Shown: positions 5,945 through 8,132 of the stretch, one piece after another
Layout: each line of letters opens with the position of its first letter
Numbering within the stretch: the stretch's first letter is position 1
DNA from: an uncultured Bacillota bacterium
GTDB taxonomy: Bacteria > Bacillota > Clostridia > Peptostreptococcales > Anaerovoracaceae
Reading direction: 5' to 3'
Assembly (NCBI GenBank): GCA_902465215.1
Contig: CABQMM010000046.1
Location: forward strand, 1-8,132
DNA length: 8,132 bases
Notes under the pieces: generated by a model
What the model was told of the DNA's origin: nothing
Seen by the model: only the letters and a program-made list of their open reading frames with translations
Database searches by the model: none
Made by a program: the position numbers and the translations under genes

Positions 5945-8132
5945 ACGATTTTGCTCTGTATACCTGCGTAACGCCGCTGATATTTCTGAGACTTCGCAGT
6001 ACTTTCTGCATTTCCTGTGTACTGGATATTGATAAAGTGATTGTCATCGTCAGACTTCCGTCTTTACCACTCTTTGCATTGACACCCGAAAGATGAATAT
6101 CCATATCTTCGCAGACTCTGGAAATGTCCGAGAGGATTCCCTTTCGGTCGTTTCCGATAATGCAGATGTCCGCATTGTAGGATTTTCCTGCCTTGAGGTC
6201 CTCCCATTCCACATGAATGAATCTTTGCTTCTCTTCTTCCGGCAGAGCAACGATATTGGAGCAGTCACACCGATGAACGGAAATGCCTCTGCCCTTTGTT
6301 ATAAACCCTATGATGTCATCTCCCGGAACCGGGTTGCAGCATTTCGCAAGCTTAATCATCAGGTTGTCCGCACCTTCCACAACGATGCCCGGATTGTCAT
6401 TGGTTCTCTGACGGAGTTTTGCTTTTCTTGCCTCTGCAGCTTTCAGTTCTTCAATGACAGCTTCGTTGGATTTCACCTCGGTGTTGGTTTCCTCCGCATA
6501 ATAGCCGAACAGCAGATTTGCGAACTTGCTTACAAGCGTTCCGCCGTTGGAAAGCTGCGTAAAGGCTTCTTCTGAATTGGCAAAATTCATGGATTTCATC
6601 GCTTTATTCAAGAATGCGGATTTCGCGCATGTCGAAGGGTCATAGCCCTTTTTGCGTATATACTTGTCAAGTAAATCCTTACCTTTTTCAATATTTTCTG
6701 ACTTGTTTTCTTTTTTCAGCCAGCCTCTGATTTTATTTCTGGCATTGGAGCTCTTCGCAATCTTCAGCCAGTCCACACTAGGGCCGGATGAGTTTGCAGA
6801 GGTTACAATTTCAACAATATCTCCGTTCTGGAGCGTGTAGTCAATCGTAACCATCTTTCCGTTTACCTTTGCGCCTACGCATTTGCACCCGATTGCCGAG
6901 TGAATTTTAAACGCGAAGTCAAGTGGGGTCGAACCTGCAGGTAATTCAATAACATCTCCTCTCGGTGTGAAAACGAATACCTGACTTGCGAACAAGTCCA
7001 TCTTCATGGTCTCTAAGAAGTCTTTCGGATCTTTAATGTCCTGCTGCCATTCCAGTGACTGTCTGAGCCATGCAAGTTTTATATCATCATTGGATGCATT
7101 GCCGGAAGTATCGCCCTCTTTATATTTCCAATGGGCTGCGATACCGTATTCAGCGACTTTATGCATCTCATATGTTCTTATCTGAATTTCAAATGGTTCA
7201 CCGTTGTCTCCGATAACCGTCGTATGCAGGGATTGATACATATTCGGTTTCGGCATGGCGATATAGTCTTTAAATCTTCCCGGTATCGGCTTCCACATCG
7301 TATGCACGATACCAAGAACTGCGTAACATTCTTTTACATTTTCTACGATAATTCTTACAGCAATCAAATCAAAAATTTCATCAATCTGCTTATTTTGATA
7401 TTTCATTTTTCGATAAATGCTGTAATAGTGTTTTGCCCTGCCATATATGTCATAGTGTAAATCCATATCGTTCAGGGATTCCTTGATTTCACCGATAACG
7501 GTATTAATCGTTTCTTCTCTTTCTTCTTTTCGTTTGCTTACCTTTTCCTTCAAATCTTCAAATTCTTCCGGATGAAGATATTGAAGCGCCAGATCTTCCA
7601 GTTCAAACTTTACCTTGGAAATACCGAGCCTGCTGGCAAGCGGCGCGTAAATTTCAAGTGTTTCATTGCACTTTTCAACGATCTTTTCAGGCTTCATAAA
7701 GCCCAGCGTTCTCATATTATGCAGTCTGTCCGCAAGTTTGATGATGAGAACACGAATGTCCTTAGACATTGCAAGGAACATCTTTCGGAAGTTTTCTGCC
7801 TGAATCTCTTCTTTTGATTCAAACTTAATGGTTCCCAGCTTCGTAACACCGTCAACCAAGAGAGCAATCTCCTCGCCGAAATCGGCGACGAGCTGCTCTC
7901 TGGTGTATTCTGTATCTTCAACGACATCATGCAAAAGCCCACCGACGATTGTCGCGTCATCCATACCCATTTCTGCAAGAATTAAAGCCACATTTATCGG
8001 ATGGATAAAGTATGGCTCGCCGCTTTTTCGCAGCTGTCCTTCATGCAGAGCCTGGGCTTTGTCGAATGCTTTTCCAATCAGTTCAGTGTTGTATTTAGAA
8101 TTGATATTTAATATTTTTTCTAAAAACTCCGC
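5943..8132 (-). CDS. rel: Bifunctional (p)ppGpp synthetase/hydrolase Rel (5' end cut by window edge)
   Basis: Stringent-response enzyme that makes pppGpp/ppGpp from GTP/GDP and ATP when uncharged tRNA enters the ribosome, and degrades it otherwise. The frame stays open to the edge: 729 codons are visible and probably about 5-20 N-terminal residues are missing. A GTG at 7991-7989 is not the start, because clear Rel sequence (RKSGEPYFIHPINV) lies upstream of it. In visible numbering: HD hydrolase with His44, His68-Asp69 and Glu72-Asp73 (HDVVED); synthetase about 225-340 with KHYYSIYRKM (234-243) and RFKD at 286-289, the RxKD form seen in bifunctional rather than synthetase-only enzymes; TGS domain from about 385; helical region; cysteine-rich domain with CCNP at 598-601 and HRCDC (620-624); ACT domain about 652-727. 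Both active sites look intact. It is the first gene visible in the operon. Confidence 0.98.
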   Translation of the reverse strand, partial: AEFLEKILNINSKYNTELIGKAFDKAQALHEGQLRKSGEPYFIHPINVALILAEMGMDDATIVGGLLHDVVEDTEYTREQLVADFGEEIALLVDGVTKLGTIKFESKEEIQAENFRKMFLAMSKDIRVLIIKLADRLHNMRTLGFMKPEKIVEKCNETLEIYAPLASRLGISKVKFELEDLALQYLHPEEFEDLKEKVSKRKEEREETINTVIGEIKESLNDMDLHYDIYGRAKHYYSIYRKMKYQNKQIDEIFDLIAVRIIVENVKECYAVLGIVHTMWKPIPGRFKDYIAMPKPNMYQSLHTTVIGDNGEPFEIQIRTYEMHKVAEYGIAAHWKYKEGDTSGNASNDDIKLAWLRQSLEWQQDIKDPKDFLETMKMDLFASQVFVFTPRGDVIELPAGSTPLDFAFKIHSAIGCKCVGAKVNGKMVTIDYTLQNGDIVEIVTSANSSGPSVDWLKIAKSSNARNKIRGWLKKENKSENIEKGKDLLDKYIRKKGYDPSTCAKSAFLNKAMKSMNFANSEEAFTQLSNGGTLVSKFANLLFGYYAEETNTEVKSNEAVIEELKAAEARKAKLRQRTNDNPGIVVEGADNLMIKLAKCCNPVPGDDIIGFITKGRGISVHRCDCSNIVALPEEEKQRFIHVEWEDLKAGKSYNADICIIGNDRKGILSDISRVCEDMDIHLSGVNAKSGKDGSLTMTITLSISSTQEMQKVLRSLRNISGVTQVYRAKS

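Noticed and set aside
7989..7991. GTG as the start of rel
   Set aside because: The same frame continues upstream to the edge with conserved HD-domain sequence, including the metal-binding His44 region.

Overview
The window is a fragment of a bacterial chromosome. Six closely packed genes, plus a seventh cut by the left edge, all read on the minus strand. The gene order (reading right to left: rel, dtd, a metallo-beta-lactamase-fold hydrolase, hemZ, hisS, aspS), strong AGGAGG-type ribosome binding sites, a TTG start, moderate base composition (neither very AT- nor GC-rich by eye) and the presence of HemZ all point to a Firmicute, most likely in the class Clostridia. Genus cannot be judged from the sequence alone.

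Layout in transcription order. The right edge cuts the first few codons of rel, the bifunctional (p)ppGpp synthetase/hydrolase (5943-8132). It is followed by dtd, D-aminoacyl-tRNA deacylase (5483-5932); a single-domain glyoxalase II-like metallo-hydrolase (4852-5472); hemZ, a HemN-like radical SAM protein starting at TTG and overlapping the hydrolase gene by 8 bases (3468-4859); hisS (2207-3466); aspS (431-2194); and a zinc-ribbon protein of unknown function that runs off the left edge (1-400). Gaps between genes are -8 to 30 bases. Several Shine-Dalgarno sequences lie on or inside the stop codon or last codons of the gene before. No terminator, internal promoter, T-box, tRNA, repeat array or mobile element was found, so the segment reads as the interior of one polycistronic operon. 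No stretch over 300 bases lacks a gene.

Functionally, Rel senses uncharged tRNA on the ribosome, HisRS and AspRS charge tRNA, and Dtd removes wrongly attached D-amino acids (and glycine) from tRNA. This makes a block for aminoacylation supply, quality control and alarm. The hydrolase and HemZ are conserved companions in clostridia whose link to translation is not established. This is mostly a conserved housekeeping region. The least explained parts are the truncated zinc-ribbon gene and HemZ, which lacks two residues considered important in true HemN coproporphyrinogen oxidase.
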